A stretch of DNA of 64,000 nucleotides from Symbiodinium microadriaticum (GCA_001939145.1 LSRX01001133.1:172212-236211), one strand, 5' to 3'. Positions 42,874 through 53,770 are shown, counted from the stretch's first letter. Program-made: numbers and translations. The notes: generated from the letters alone by a model not told the origin.

Positions 42874-43212
42874 TCATGATCCACACAAAGCCACTACTAC
42901 CCGCGGTCGGGATACATCTTCTTTTTGAATGGCCATGTCAAACCGGCGCACCAGTCTATCGGGTTCAGGGGTTAGGCTTAGCACGTCCGTGAAGGCACTA
43001 TCACCGGACTCCATAAGGAAGAATAGGCTCCCCGGGTTTGAGGTAGCACTGCGTAGGAATGCGATTAAGGCTTTCCATAGAAGGCAAGATAGATAAGGCA
43101 GTACAACGTAGTCCTTCAACCGGAATCCCTCAAAAAAGGTAAGGCACGTGCTCTGTCTTTTCTTTGTCAGCGTGCCTTCAAACCGGACCGACTTTTGCAT
43201 TATTCCGACCAT
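42874..43212 (-). CDS. 112-codon ORF, unknown
   Basis: The frame opens MVGIMQKSVRFEGTLTKKRQ, continues FEGFRLKDYVVLPYLSCLLW with a hydrophobic segment, then SGDSAFTDVLSLTPEPDRLV and ends in a stop. It has even composition, no repeats and no rival frame of equal length. No family is recognised. It may be a terminal exon; the upstream acceptor is not clear. Confidence 0.45.
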   Translation of the reverse strand: MVGIMQKSVRFEGTLTKKRQSTCLTFFEGFRLKDYVVLPYLSCLLWKALIAFLRSATSNPGSLFFLMESGDSAFTDVLSLTPEPDRLVRRFDMAIQKEDVSRPRVVVALCGS

Positions 43213-43426
43213 TTCACAACATCCTCACTCGAGGAGAAAGGGGTCATGTTGCAAGGCCCTGCATCATTCCACCCTCTGGATGTAAGGACTAAGCCCAAAT
43301 ATTAAACCCTAGAACCAGGCTCCTTTTGCAGAGTCCTCCCCAGAACCTTGCATGTAATTCATCAATTCTTGACCCTTGAACTTCTTCTTGAACTCGCTTG
43401 CTGACTAACAGCCCGCCAGAACACAG

Positions 43427-43523
43427 AGGCCTTAATGATCAGAGTAGGTGTGGCGGGGTATGTTCTAGTGTGGTGAGGTTCAGGACCCCACAGGAATAAC
43501 ATCGGTAGCTATCCAGGCCCCTA
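43427..43523. mobile_element. Foldback element, family A
   Basis: GAGGCCTTAATGATCAGAGT pairs with GTAGCTATCCAGGCCCCTA. Confidence 0.75.
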
Positions 43524-43559
43524 CATCACCTTCTATCCATGCCGGATCCCAGTCGTCGG

Positions 43560-43635
43560 GCCCCTGAAACACCCTAAACCCTAAACCCCCAAAACCCTAA
43601 ACAGCCCTAAACCCCTAAAACCCTAAAGCCCTCCA
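43560..43635. repeat. CCCTAAA array
   Basis: CACCCTAAACCCTAAACCCC and related units. Confidence 0.85.
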
Positions 43636-44230
43636 ACACAGATGGTCTCTCCTGCTCCATGGCTTGGAGCTCTTGCAGAAAGCATTGGCGGCTACCTGGA
43701 GAGCAAATCTTCGGGGCTACCCCAGCCCAAAATAGTTAACCTTTTCAGTTGTGGTAGGAGTATATACCTAATATAAATCCAAAAAAGTTAGGTTACCTAC
43801 TCAGCTACTTCGAAATAGGTTCTTCCGAGGTTTTTAAACAAGAGAATGCCCTGAAGCCTGAATAGTTAGACTAGGGCTTGGGGGGGGTGTATCTTTCTGT
43901 ACTCAAGATCGGGTCTATAAGGGAATGCTATTACAATCTAGTCCGACCCCTATACCCCTAAGGCTGAAAACATGAGTCCTTGGAGTAGGGTACGACACCC
44001 CAAACCCGCAGTGGCAGCTGAACCCTGCCGCTCGGGATTCCGCTTCAAGCCCACACGGGTGAAGGATGCTCGGAGTTCAGCGTTTCGGGGTTTAGGGTTG
44101 AAGCGTTGTAAGCTTTATAGGGTTCAGGGTCCTCATGGATCTACAGACCTTGCAGAAATTCACTCACAAGGCCTTGCGGTTTTACGTTTAGGGTCTGAGG
44201 GCTTGAGGTTTAGGGTGTAGACGTTTGAGC

Positions 44231-44320
44231 CTACCCATAGGCCCCTAAGTAGTTCCTTTTTATGGCTTATATTTAGAATCCTAGAAGGTCATCCCAAAAA
44301 GGAACTACTCGTATGGGTAG
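44231..44320. mobile_element. Foldback element, family C (CCTAAGTAGTTCC subtype)
   Basis: CTACCCATAGGCCCCTAAGT pairs with AACTACTCGTATGGGTAG. Confidence 0.9.
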
Positions 44321-44339
44321 AGTCCTCAAAGGCAGACCA

Positions 44340-44455
44340 GAATCCCCCCCTCAACCCTAAACCCTAAACCCAAAACCCTAAGCCCTATAAACCCTAAACC
44401 CAAAACCCTAAACCCTATAAACCCTATAAGCCCTAAACCCAAAACCCTAAACCCT
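44340..44455. repeat. CCCTAAA array with a 30-base higher-order unit
   Basis: CCCAAAACCCTAAACCCTAT then AAACCCTA recurs three times. Confidence 0.85.
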
Positions 44456-44603
44456 AGGCAGGCGCAGGGGGCCCTGGAAGGCGCAGGCATCGTCGCAAAT
44501 CGCGCTGCAGTTGCTCACATCATCCCCTGGCCGTCGGATAGAGGCCGAGATGCGTGTGCCAGAGGTATGCATTCATTCATGTATGCATGCGTAAATTCAC
44601 GTA

Positions 44604-44613
44604 TCTATGTATG

Positions 44614-44643
<30 letters not shown>
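44604..44643. repeat. (TATG)n microsatellite
   Basis: Ten TATG units. Confidence 0.95.
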
Positions 44644-44645
<2 letters not shown>

Positions 44646-45267
44646 CTCGCAGAGGAACAATGGTGCACACCAAGTACGAATATCTGTGCATGTAGCATAG
44701 AGGACAGGTAGATAGCTAGACAGATGGATGGCTATTTGCACACTATAAGAATGGGTACAAACATAAACATAAAGACAAACATGAGTATAAACTAGGCAAG
44801 ATAACTGTAGGTTAGTATGTGCAAAGCCGCAGACGTGCAGAACTAATAATGAATACATATAACCGTCAAACTTAACAGCTTCGCAGCTACTTAACCCTGC
44901 TCTGTGTCTGCAAACCCTGATGACAGACTCGGATCAAAACCTACACCTCCAAGCCCATATGCCTGGACCCTCAACCCTAGCTCATGCGAACTCCGACAGT
45001 CATAAGTCATCTCCAGCAATGAGCCGCTGAAGGCCTAGACCCTACAGACTCAATCAGGTAGGCTATGCCGATGCCCCTCGACTTTGTAGCCAGGGGGCTT
45101 CTAGGGTATAGGGTTTTTATACGGCATAGGGCATTGGGTTTATGGTAGAGGAGTTTGGGTGTGGGGTGGTAGCGTTTTGGGGGTGTAGGTTTGGAGAATT
45201 CGAGGCTGAGGGCCGAGGGTAACACTGCCTTCGAGTCCTACCGCTGAAACCAGAATCTGATAGTTGT

Positions 45268-45369
45268 CTACACCCATAAAAGCCCCTAAATAGTTCCTTT
45301 TTGGGATATACCTTATAAAATTCTAAACATAAACCCATAAAAAGGAACTACTTAGGGGCCTATGGGTAG
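45268..45369. mobile_element. Foldback element, family C (CCTAAGTAGTTCC subtype)
   Basis: GCCCCTAAATAGTTCCTTTT pairs with AAAAGGAACTACTTAGGGGC. Confidence 0.92.
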
Positions 45370-45569
45370 TCTCTATAGGAGCGTATACCCCGAAAGCAAA
45401 CGTGACGAAACCCAACGCCGCAGACATCTACGCCACCTCAAAAGCCCTGCTTCTAGCCTGTGGCCTGATCCAGACAGTGACAGAGACCAAAGAGCATAAA
45501 CACCATGAGGCGCGTGAACCGCGTGTCCAGAAGGGTCTGGGTTCAGTTGTAGTACCCTGTTGGGAATAT

Positions 45570-45660
45570 GCCTAAACCCTCAAGCCTAACCCCTAAACCC
45601 TACACCCTAATAATCCCTAATCCCTAAGCCCTCGACCCTAACCCCTAAACCCTGAACCCG
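45570..45660. repeat. CCCTAAA array (diverged)
   Basis: CCTAACCCCTAAACCCTACA and variants. Confidence 0.7.
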
Positions 45661-45770
45661 AATTCGCACCTCGAGCTTGGAGCAAGTAGAGCCGGATGTC
45701 ATTGCCGGCCCTCCGGCTCCAGCTGCGGGCTAAAGCCAGAAATTGGCCTAGCCGGCGTAGGGTTTACTCA

Positions 45771-45861
45771 CAGGCGCCTAAGTAGCTCCTTTTTATTGGT
45801 TTATATTTAGAATTTAGAATCCCATAAGGTAATCCCAAAAAGGAATTACTTAGGAGCGTAG
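45771..45861. mobile_element. Foldback element, family C
   Basis: CAGGCGCCTAAGTAGCTCCT pairs with AGGAATTACTTAGGAGCG. Confidence 0.85.
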
Positions 45862-46339
45862 GGTTTAGAGTCCATCCAGGGATTGACGATAGAGCCCAAA
45901 CTTCGGCCCACATCTCCCACAACCTGCCTCTCCGAAACCGAAAAGCAAAACCCCGAACACCATCGAAACCCACATCTTGCCTCCTCTTGTTATGGAGCTC
46001 TGTTCGACTTGGTGAATAAGGGAGGCATGTTTTGTATACGCACATCCTCAGAATTACGGTCACTGTAATCGGTCAACCTCCGACCCTGACCTCGAAAGAA
46101 CACCTTCAAGACATCCCCTGAGCATGAAACCCTCTGCAAACCATCTTAACCTTCTCTCATATTCAGAATGCAAGAACTTCCCTAAAGCCATTCTCTCCCA
46201 GGGCCAATAAAATGAACCCTAAATAGCCTAAACCTCTAAACGCCCAAACCCGAAAAAACACGCAGGCCTCCGGCTAGGAGGTCGGCGTCCAAGGCCGCGA
46301 TCTCACTCAGCAGGAGCTGAGTGACTCCTCCTGAAAGGA

Positions 46340-46410
46340 TGGTTTAGGGTTCAGGGTTTCAGGTTTAGGGTTGAGGGTTTAGGGTTTCAGGTTTAGGGTT
46401 TAGGGTCTAA
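46340..46410. repeat. TTTAGGG array
   Basis: GGTTTAGGGTTCAGGGTTTC and repeated TTTCAGGTTTAGGG. Confidence 0.8.
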
Positions 46411-46617
46411 TTAAGGCCTTCTTGATTTTATTCTAAGGAGCTTCTCGCAAGTGCAAGGTCGGTGTGTGGGTTTTCATAGGGGCTCCAAGCAAGACGATTA
46501 AAGTGCTGTGGTAGAGTCTGGTAGACTGGAGAATTTTGCTTAGACTATAGGGTCTTGGGGGGGTCTATTCTGGCAATTCCTGCCTTAGGACTGTAAGGGG
46601 ATACTGTGACCTAAGGG

Positions 46618-46735
46618 TCCATGTACCCAAAAACTATATATATTTCTTGTGGCCCCAATGTACCTATATAGGGACTACTTTAAGGCCAATGTATATACTA
46701 TATGTTATGAGTACATGGGCCCTTAGGGTTTACCA
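46618..46735. mobile_element. Foldback element, family E
   Basis: Outer arms CTAAGGGTCCATGTACCC / GAGTACATGGGCCCTTAG and inner arms CCCCAATGTACCTATATA / AAGGCCAATGTATATA form nested inverted repeats. Confidence 0.7.
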
Positions 46736-46844
46736 GTTATAGCGAGCCCTAGAGTAACATGCCGGGCCTTCGGCCCCATCGAGCAGAAAGAATTGGGATC
46801 GAAGAAGCTTCCCGGAAGCTGCATCCACCTGCGAAGCTACTAGG

Positions 46845-46930
46845 ATTTGGTTTAGGGTTTAGGGTTTAGGATTTAGGTTGTAATTCTAGGGTTTAGGGTT
46901 TAGGATTTGGGTTTAGGTTGTTGGGGTTTA
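46845..46930. repeat. TTTAGGG array
   Basis: GGTTTAGGGTTTAGGGTTTA and variants. Confidence 0.85.
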
Positions 46931-47427
46931 TGTAGGGTTAACAATTTCTAGTAGGGATTTAGGGCTTCTGGGGCCTAGAGCTGCTAAGCCAGCAACTGCA
47001 ACAACCATCGCTGCTGCTGCCAATACTTGACAAAGGCAAAGGAGCAAATATAAACAACCCAAACACCGAAACAGTAAGCCCAAAAATACTCTCATAAGCC
47101 CTTAACCCCCAAGTCATGCTAAGGATCATGACCACAAGCTGTAAGGGTTCTCAGTTTCCAGCTGCGGGATTAAGAACTAAGGTAGTGGACAAAAGCGCCG
47201 GCGTGATTCCCCCGCCTACACGCTAAACCCTAAACCCCGAACCCTAATCCCTACACCCTAACCCTAAACCCAAAACCCTAATCATGTCCCGAAAAGTAGC
47301 TTTTCTCAGCCGTTCTCTTGCAACTCCTTCCATCTCTCGAAGTCTCCGAGCGTTAGGCTCTGCTGGAAGTCGCAATGCTCGAACTCCTCCAGGAAGGATG
47401 CGTGACCTCCCTTGTGCCTCGGCTCCG

Positions 47428-47515
47428 CTACCCATAGGCTCCATCATAGTACCTTTTTATATTTAGGATCCTATAAGGTCATCCCAAAAAAGGAACTACT
47501 ATGGTGCCTATGGAT
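47428..47515. mobile_element. Foldback element, family C (CCATCATAGTACC subtype)
   Basis: GGCTCCATCATAGTACCTTT pairs with AAGGAACTACTATGGTGCC. Confidence 0.88.
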
Positions 47516-47947
47516 ACAAGAAGGGCAGAACATGGCCACAGGGGGCTTCTACAGTGTGTATGGCGGTTTTTGTGGTGGACTCTGTAGGTTAGGGTTGTTG
47601 GGCTTTTAGCGTTCCGGGCTTCGGGGTGCGGGGTCAAGACTGAGCCCACCCAGTGGCTCGAATCTCACGAGCCAAACGATCCTCGTCTCCCAAGACCCAC
47701 GAGGCTACCAGTACCAGGGAGAACTTGGGAAGGTGGTGGCGCCGGTGGGTAGTAGGACTACCGTTTTGAATACCAATCGCAGTAGTAGAATCACAGGGCG
47801 AAGCAGGAGGAGGACAGGGAGAAAGAGGAGGAGTGCTCAGCAAAACTACGTAGCACCGGCCAGGGGGCAATTTGGCCGCCGTCCGACGCAGCAGATGTAC
47901 ATCGGAGGCATTCAGGCCCTGGAGTTTGGCAGAGCTAAAGCTTTGTA

Positions 47948-48058
47948 ATGTAAAAGCCATAATGATTAGAATAGGGTCTTGGGGCTCATTATTTATACTA
48001 TAATGAAAATCAGGAACCCCCAAAATAGTAATTATAGGTAATTATTCAGGCAACTGTC
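47948..48058. mobile_element. Foldback element, family A
   Basis: CATAATGATTAGAATAGGGT left arm, TAATTATTCAGGCAACTGTC right arm; the interior has CCCCCAAAATAGTAATTATA. Confidence 0.75.
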
Positions 48059-48790
48059 CCTACAGGGTTTAGGGTTTAGGGGTTTTGGGTTCAGGGTTTA
48101 GGGTTTTGCTTGAGGTAAAGCCCTGGGCCAAGTGTCCCTATGGGGCCTGTTTGATGTATCTTGGCAGCTTCTCCCTCCTGCTTCTGATTCGAGCATTTCC
48201 GGTTAGTGGCTCCGACAACCGACAAGCTAAAAACCTACTAAACCCCTGCCCATTGATATAGGAGGCAGAAGAAGGGCTATGTTACACTAGAAGTATGTAA
48301 TTATGTAGGGCCATACAAGGACTATCTATAGGTAATGATCAGGCTCACCATTGAATATTAGTCCAACCCCTTTATTAAACAACCCCTTCTCGAAACTTGC
48401 TCGACCCCGAAGTGAATTTATTGCGCATGACCTCTTGCCCCAAGGCCTCGGTGATCAGTCGTGAATTCCTGGCATCATTGGGCGCACGAAACTGAGTGAC
48501 GGTGGGTATTGCGAAGCATCGCCCAGTCGGGTAGAGCTCTGCCTCGGGTTGAAGATTGTTCAGGGTTTGGGGTTTAGGGTTTAGGGTTTGGGGCCCTATA
48601 AAGCCTAAACCCTAAAACCGCTAGCTGCTTAGCTTTTTTGCACCTTGAGGTCTGGGCTCCTAGGCCTGGAGGGTGAAGGTCGAGTTGAATGACGGGCCAT
48701 GTAGGACAGCTGGTTGGGTTGTGATGGTGCGCGTGGCGAAGAGGCAACTATTTCATCTTACCTCGACCACAAGTAACAAGGGTTTCAAAC

Positions 48791-51006
48791 TCAGCCAGGG
48801 ACCAAGTAGGCAGCTGGGCGACGTGGGCACGGCGTGGTCTGCTGGTAAAAACGGCAGGGCTGCAGCGGCAGCACATTCTCAAGGGTGAATGCAGCTCCGG
48901 AGCAGCTGCAACCATGCTTTGTGAAAAAGCCATCGATGCTGGTAGATATCAAATGCTGGCATTCACAGAAGCCGGTCTGCAAAGCTTCTCCGTCGACTGA
49001 ATATGCTTCAAAATCGGCGACAGCCAAGATTGGCTTCGATCTGATGCATTTCATTCTGGACAGCTGTCCAGCCCACACCAGTGAATCGGCCTTAGTCCGT
49101 GAACCCTCTGGACCCCGAAGCCCTAAACCTCAAGTCCTGAATCCTGCACCTTCTTGAAACTTACCACCTCAAATGAGCCCCAAGCCCTCTGGGCTCTCTG
49201 AGCCGATGGACAAAAAATCCTTCCATCAGCAATATGCTTGGGGACTTGAGGGGCTAAAGGTTTCTATAGTTGGCAAAAAAGGAAACACAAGGGGGTATCT
49301 TTTGTCCTATAGGGCCCCTGAAGAGGCTTAAGCTTGTCTAGATGGTCTCATGCGGCTTAAGACTCTGCTCGAACTTCAGGGGGTGTTTAGGCTTCCTTGG
49401 GGGTCAGGTTTCGGGCTTTTAGGATGCCTTAGGCTTTGGGGATCTGGCTCTGTGGCTCTGGACTAAAAACCCTCGCAGCTTGTAGTAAATATAGTCACGG
49501 CCCTTGCAGGATGGTGGCTCGGTAGGGTTGTGTTGAGGGTGTGATGTAGAAGGGGCACAATAGCTTCCATGCGTTGCAAGGCGCTCCTGGTGCTGCAGAC
49601 CCGCGATCCCAAAACCCGAAGCCTCAATCCACGGCACCTCCACGCAAGCGGCCGCCCAGGAGGGCCAAAGCTAATCAAATCATCGCTATGCCGACAAGAA
49701 TGCAAAATCCCCACTACTCGTGGCGTAACTTAAGGCCTGAACTCTAGACCCTAAGCCCCAAACTCTAAACCCTATAAGCCCTAAGCCCTAAACCCTAAAC
49801 TAAAGAACCCTAATTCAAAATCCAAACCCCAAAACCTAAAATGAAAACCCCCACCCCAAAAAAACGAAAAGCGGCATTTCTGGAGCCGAGGCGCATCAGA
49901 AGACAGCAGCATGCAGTAGAACCAGCCACGGGCAAGAAGCCCATCGCTAATTCTCTTCACGGCCCCAAACCTGCAAGGACGTAGCGGGATGGGATGGAGG
50001 GCTCATGGTTGGGGCTTTTGGGCTTTGAGGGCTCCTTGGCTTCAACATTGATTCCGCATGACAGGCTCTACTGTAGAAGCATATTTTAAGGAGCAGGGAG
50101 CACGAACATCGAGGACATGGGGGGGTTCAAGTTAGGACCCCAAACCCCGAAACGTCACGTAGAAAGATCATTCGTGTTATCTTAGTGTAAGGGCTTCGAC
50201 AATTGGAATAAGGCTTTTGCGGGTGGGTGATAATAAGTTTTGAGGGCCTATATACTTATGGAGCGATGGTTTTTACTCAATATTCAGACCCCTAGATCAT
50301 ATCTGACCCAGACACCAGGACGCCAAAGTGTCAGCTCGCACCATGAAGTCCATGTCTCTGTCCACCACGTCTACTTTCCTCAGCGGGCAGGGAATAAAGT
50401 TCGAAGGACCATGGCTTGGAGCCTAGGGTTTGAGGGTTAATTAAGGGCTTTAGGCTTCATATCGTTTGGGGGTTGTGGTAGATGTTGTATGCCGAAAAAG
50501 GAGCATCGGGACTGTGGGCAATCGTCAACAGTCTTAGCGGTTTCTGAATGATAGCTCTAAGCCTAAAACCCCATCCTCCCATCCCCTGCGCCCCAAGAAC
50601 TAAGATAGACAGTAAGCTATCACGAACCCCCGTGTTTGGGTTTCCGTGTTGCAACAAGGAGAGTTTACCTGCGGAATCAGCAAGGCGTCCCAGCACTCAA
50701 GCTGCCGTGGAGCTCGCCGTAGCGAACTAAACCAATCAGTGTGCCCTGAGTGGGGAAAAACTCAACATCGGCAGCCTGTAGCACAGCGAGAACATCTTCG
50801 AGAACCTGAGGGGCGTCCATCCCCCGACCCGCCCCCGTCAGAACACGGCTCCTTGAGCTTCATATGTCAACTCCTCGTTCATGAAGCCCCCTCCTTCACT
50901 AAGGATCTTATAATGGGTAGCCTTGCTGTACCATAACTCTACAGGGATGTGTCCAAAGGCATCGCAACTAGTTGGCATGGGCTCTAGAGGTATCATATCT
51001 TCATAG
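48791..51006 (-). CDS. LicD/fukutin-type nucleotidyltransferase-fold protein, five exons
   Basis: Exons 51006-50847, 50805-50690, 50378-50316, 49970-49893 and 49055-48791 join with matching phases (0, 2/1, 2/1, 2/1) into 223 residues from the ATG at 50996. PTQGTLIGLVRYG (68-80) is the glycine/arginine motif that opens LicD catalytic domains. DRDMDF (95-100) is the metal-binding acidic motif, RGW (124-126) follows, then LAVADFEAY (146-154), LPLQPCRF (198-205) and PCPRRPAAYL (211-220) match the usual C-terminal half. LicD-family proteins transfer phosphocholine, ribitol phosphate or similar groups to glycans, often in the Golgi; no signal peptide is seen in this model, so an upstream exon may be missing. 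Donors are GT, GA, GT and GC, and intron 1 is only 41 bases. Intron 3 holds a family A foldback and intron 4 a CCCTAAA array. The TGA at 48791 may be preceded by another donor (GTCCCT). Confidence 0.82.
49735..49860. repeat. CCCTAAA array inside LicD intron 4
   Basis: CTAGACCCTAAGCCCCAAAC followed by AAACCCTATAAGCCCTAAGC and more units. Flanked by exons 49970-49893 and 49055-48791. Confidence 0.85.
50184..50295. mobile_element. Family A foldback inside LicD intron 3
   Basis: GTAAGGGCTTCGACAATTGG with AATAAGGC, and the right arm CAATATTCAGACCCCTAGA. The element fills about one third of the 345-base intron 50315-49971. Confidence 0.75.
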
Positions 51007-51023
51007 CTGTGGCATGACAGACC

Positions 51024-51046
51024 TTTGGTTGTTTGTTGCTGCTTAG
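51024..51046 (+). promoter_or_regulatory. Probable trans-splice acceptor for the DEK_C-like gene
   Basis: TTTGGTTGTTTGTTGCTGCT then TAG: a T-rich tract ending in AG, 59 bases before the ATG at 51106, where a DinoSL could be added. It overlaps the 5-prime side of the divergent LicD transcript. Confidence 0.5.
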
Positions 51047-51105
51047 ATTAGGGCCCGAATTGCCCTTCAGCTGGAGCTGTAGGGAAATCGCCGTGCCCCA
51101 GTGCC

Positions 51106-51966
51106 ATGGACCAGTCGAAGCTGGGAATATGGGCACGCCATGAGCCAGAAGACAGCCCTTTTTTCGACAGCTTGTCGTGCTACCCTGTTCTTCCGACCCA
51201 GGCCGAGGTGGATCGTGTAGTGTTGGATCTTGCACGTCGGGGTGACATATCCTTGCGTGAGCTGAGACTGCGGTTACAGAAGCTCACTGGCACAGACCTG
51301 GCTGCACGAAAGGATGACATCAAACTGATGGCAGAGATTTCTATGCTTACTTTAGCACAGGATTCGTGGCATGCTAGCCCTCCCGGGAACTCATGCTGCA
51401 TTGACATGTTGTCTCAGGATTCGGATTCTGTTGATCGGGGGCGAGAGCTTTTCCTCTCTCTGAGTGACATCAGTGATGAGACGTGTCGCCTTATGGCAGC
51501 AGTACAGTGCGGGGTCTGGGAACCGTTTCCAGACCGTACGCTTGGTGGGACATCTGTTGTTATCGAGACTTTGGGCCTGAAGGACTGTGGACGCGTACAT
51601 TTTCTGTCCGTGGGGGACGATCGCGACTGTGGTGCTATGTTTACGAGTGCATGGAACAGTGTCGTTGATGAGCCGCTGGTTGGTGGCATGGAGGCTTTTC
51701 GCGTTCAGGCGCTCCTTGCGTCCTTAGCTTTCAGCTTGACTTCCAGGGCTCAGCCTTCCTGCTTTTCTGTCGGTCCGTCTGAGCACATGGGAGAGATCAC
51801 TGCAGAGTTGGTCCAGGATGGACTGGTAGTGCTCGAGCACTCGGATGGGACCACTGTACACGACAGTGCGGCATTGAACGATGATTTCTCAAAGAACTGC
51901 GAGTTGCCAGTCGCTGCTCAGTTGAGGGTAAGCTTCAATGGAGAGTTTGTGGTTGGAGTAGGGTGA
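51106..51966 (+). CDS. DEK_C-like domain protein, single-exon ORF
   Basis: A 286-residue frame from ATG to TGA, the longest clean ORF after the membrane gene and free of repeats. Residues about 33-80 (EVDRVVLDLARRGDISLREL, then a LTGTDLAARKDDIK helix) follow the DEK C-terminal domain pattern: helix, short loop with G-D-I-S-L, helix with R...L, then D-L..RK..I. DEK_C domains bind DNA or act as protein-interaction modules in chromatin and SWIB-type proteins. The rest (110-286) is acidic with no recognised domain. It is intronless and diverges from the LicD gene with about 100 bases between start codons. Lack of introns in an intron-rich genome suggests a retroposed gene, but no DinoSL relic is seen upstream. 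Confidence 0.6.
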   Translation: MDQSKLGIWARHEPEDSPFFDSLSCYPVLPTQAEVDRVVLDLARRGDISLRELRLRLQKLTGTDLAARKDDIKLMAEISMLTLAQDSWHASPPGNSCCIDMLSQDSDSVDRGRELFLSLSDISDETCRLMAAVQCGVWEPFPDRTLGGTSVVIETLGLKDCGRVHFLSVGDDRDCGAMFTSAWNSVVDEPLVGGMEAFRVQALLASLAFSLTSRAQPSCFSVGPSEHMGEITAELVQDGLVVLEHSDGTTVHDSAALNDDFSKNCELPVAAQLRVSFNGEFVVGVG

Positions 51967-53110
51967 AAGCCCGTAGCTGCACTTGGCTTCGGAGTCGTGT
52001 GCATGCCATGCCGAAGTACGGCGCGTCAGTCAGTCATTGCTTCTTGATTTTGGTTTTGGCTTGCGATGTAGTGAGGAGACGGCTTTTCGGACCAAAGGTA
52101 CGGCCGGGTTAATGTCTTCACGACCGCATAGCCTGAGTTACATAGCAGATTTCTGCTCCGGGGATGGGTATTTCGTGTTACAGGCATGGGGACCTCCTCG
52201 AGTGCAAACTGCTCCCAAAGCCGCTTGCATGTGAATTCAAGAATTTATGTGCTAGGCGAGCGTCTGCACAAGACTCAACCGCTGAGAATGAAAAAATGCT
52301 GCTTAGATTCCTGAATGGTCCTTCTGAGCATCCTGGTGTGTAGTTAGAATTGCTTCTTGGAATGCCCACATGATTCCGCATCGTTGCACACTGTCTTTTT
52401 TATGCGCTCGGGCGTGGATGTATAGGGAACAGTGTGAGCACCACTTACACTCCGACCCCTTTCGCTTAGACCTTCAACCACCACACCTCCTGCTGCTCGG
52501 ACGAGCTGAGCACCACTTTGGGTATGTCTCCGACATAGCTGAATGTTTCCAGCCTTCAGGGGTTGGTGGGCACAGTAACAAGATTCAGCGTTTCAGGCAT
52601 CTTGGGTTGAGAGCTTCAAACACGAACCATAAACACAAAATCCCTGAAACCCACACCCTACACCCTAAAACCCTTAATCCCCGAGCCCGAAACCCCAAAC
52701 TGCCCAGGCCGTATGGCAGGAGGAACCGGCAAGGTGATGACTCCGCAGCGGCTGGAGAGCCAGCGTTGATCTTTGAGCATGCTCGGAAAACCTGGTGGGG
52801 GTGGTTAGGGTGTAGGATTTAGGGTTCAGGGTTTAGGGAGGCTGAGGGTATAGGATCGAGGGCCTGGGCGTGTAGGATTCCTTGCAGGGTTGTTGCAAGA
52901 GTTCCGATCATGAAGTTGCAGGGTTTTCCGGCTTCAAGTTGGGGTTTAGGGGTCAGGATCCGAACGGAAAAAACCTTGTGAATTTGGGTTCTAACCTAAC
53001 CCAAAATACCTGCGCTTTCTTCAAGGACTTATATCTGTAAGGAAATCAGAATAAGGACGCCGAACATAGGTAGGGTCCTGGGGTCCAGGTGGGCTTTGGG
53101 GGTTTGGGGT
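51967..53110. other. Downstream region, no clear gene
   Basis: Plus 51983-52234 (83 codons) and minus 52381-52178 (67 codons) are open but unsupported; the first may be 3-prime UTR. Telomere-like units occur at 52640-52690 and 52800-52850. Confidence 0.35.
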
Positions 53111-53164
53111 TTCAGAATCCTCGGAACACCTTGTGGGCGCTGAGGGTCTTGCTTGTGAGGCCTG

Positions 53165-53770
53165 AACCTAAACTCTGAAATGCTCATACCCTAAACCCTA
53201 AACCCCGCACCCTAAGCCCCATACCCCAAACCCTATGCCCTAAGCCCAGCAACCCTAAAGCCTCAGTTCTGGGCTAAAGGGATTTAGAGCTTTAGGAATT
53301 TGGCGATGTGTCGAGGCTGATATGATGATTTTCTTCAGTTCTGTAGGGTTTCATGATGTTATGAGTGAATTTAAGTGAGTTTAGGGTTTAAGGACCACCG
53401 GGTTGCTAGCGGATGTCTTTACATAGAGCTATGGCTTCATGGGCGTATTCAGTGAAATGAAATTGTGCATCGCCCCCTTGCTTTGGGTAACTACAGCTGC
53501 AGATCTATTCATAAACAGCCTAAGCCCTAAGCCCCCAAACCCTACATCCCTCACTTCTACAGCCGAAAGCTGGGCACATAAGCAAACCCAAATTCCCCAG
53601 AACCTTAGCCTATCTAGCCATCACAAGATTAGGATTCTGACTGTAAAGCCCCAGAAAAATATGAGCTGCACGAGCACTTAATTAGCAACCCCCGTCATCC
53701 CCCTGAAGCCCAAACCCTACATCTAAACACTCAACCCTGATCCTGAAACCCTAAACCCTAAACCTTAATC
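53165..53770. repeat. Dispersed CCCTAAA and TTTAGGG short tracts
   Basis: CCCTAAA-type at 53190-53270 and 53700-53770, TTTAGGG at 53375-53390. No gene is seen between them. Confidence 0.6.
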
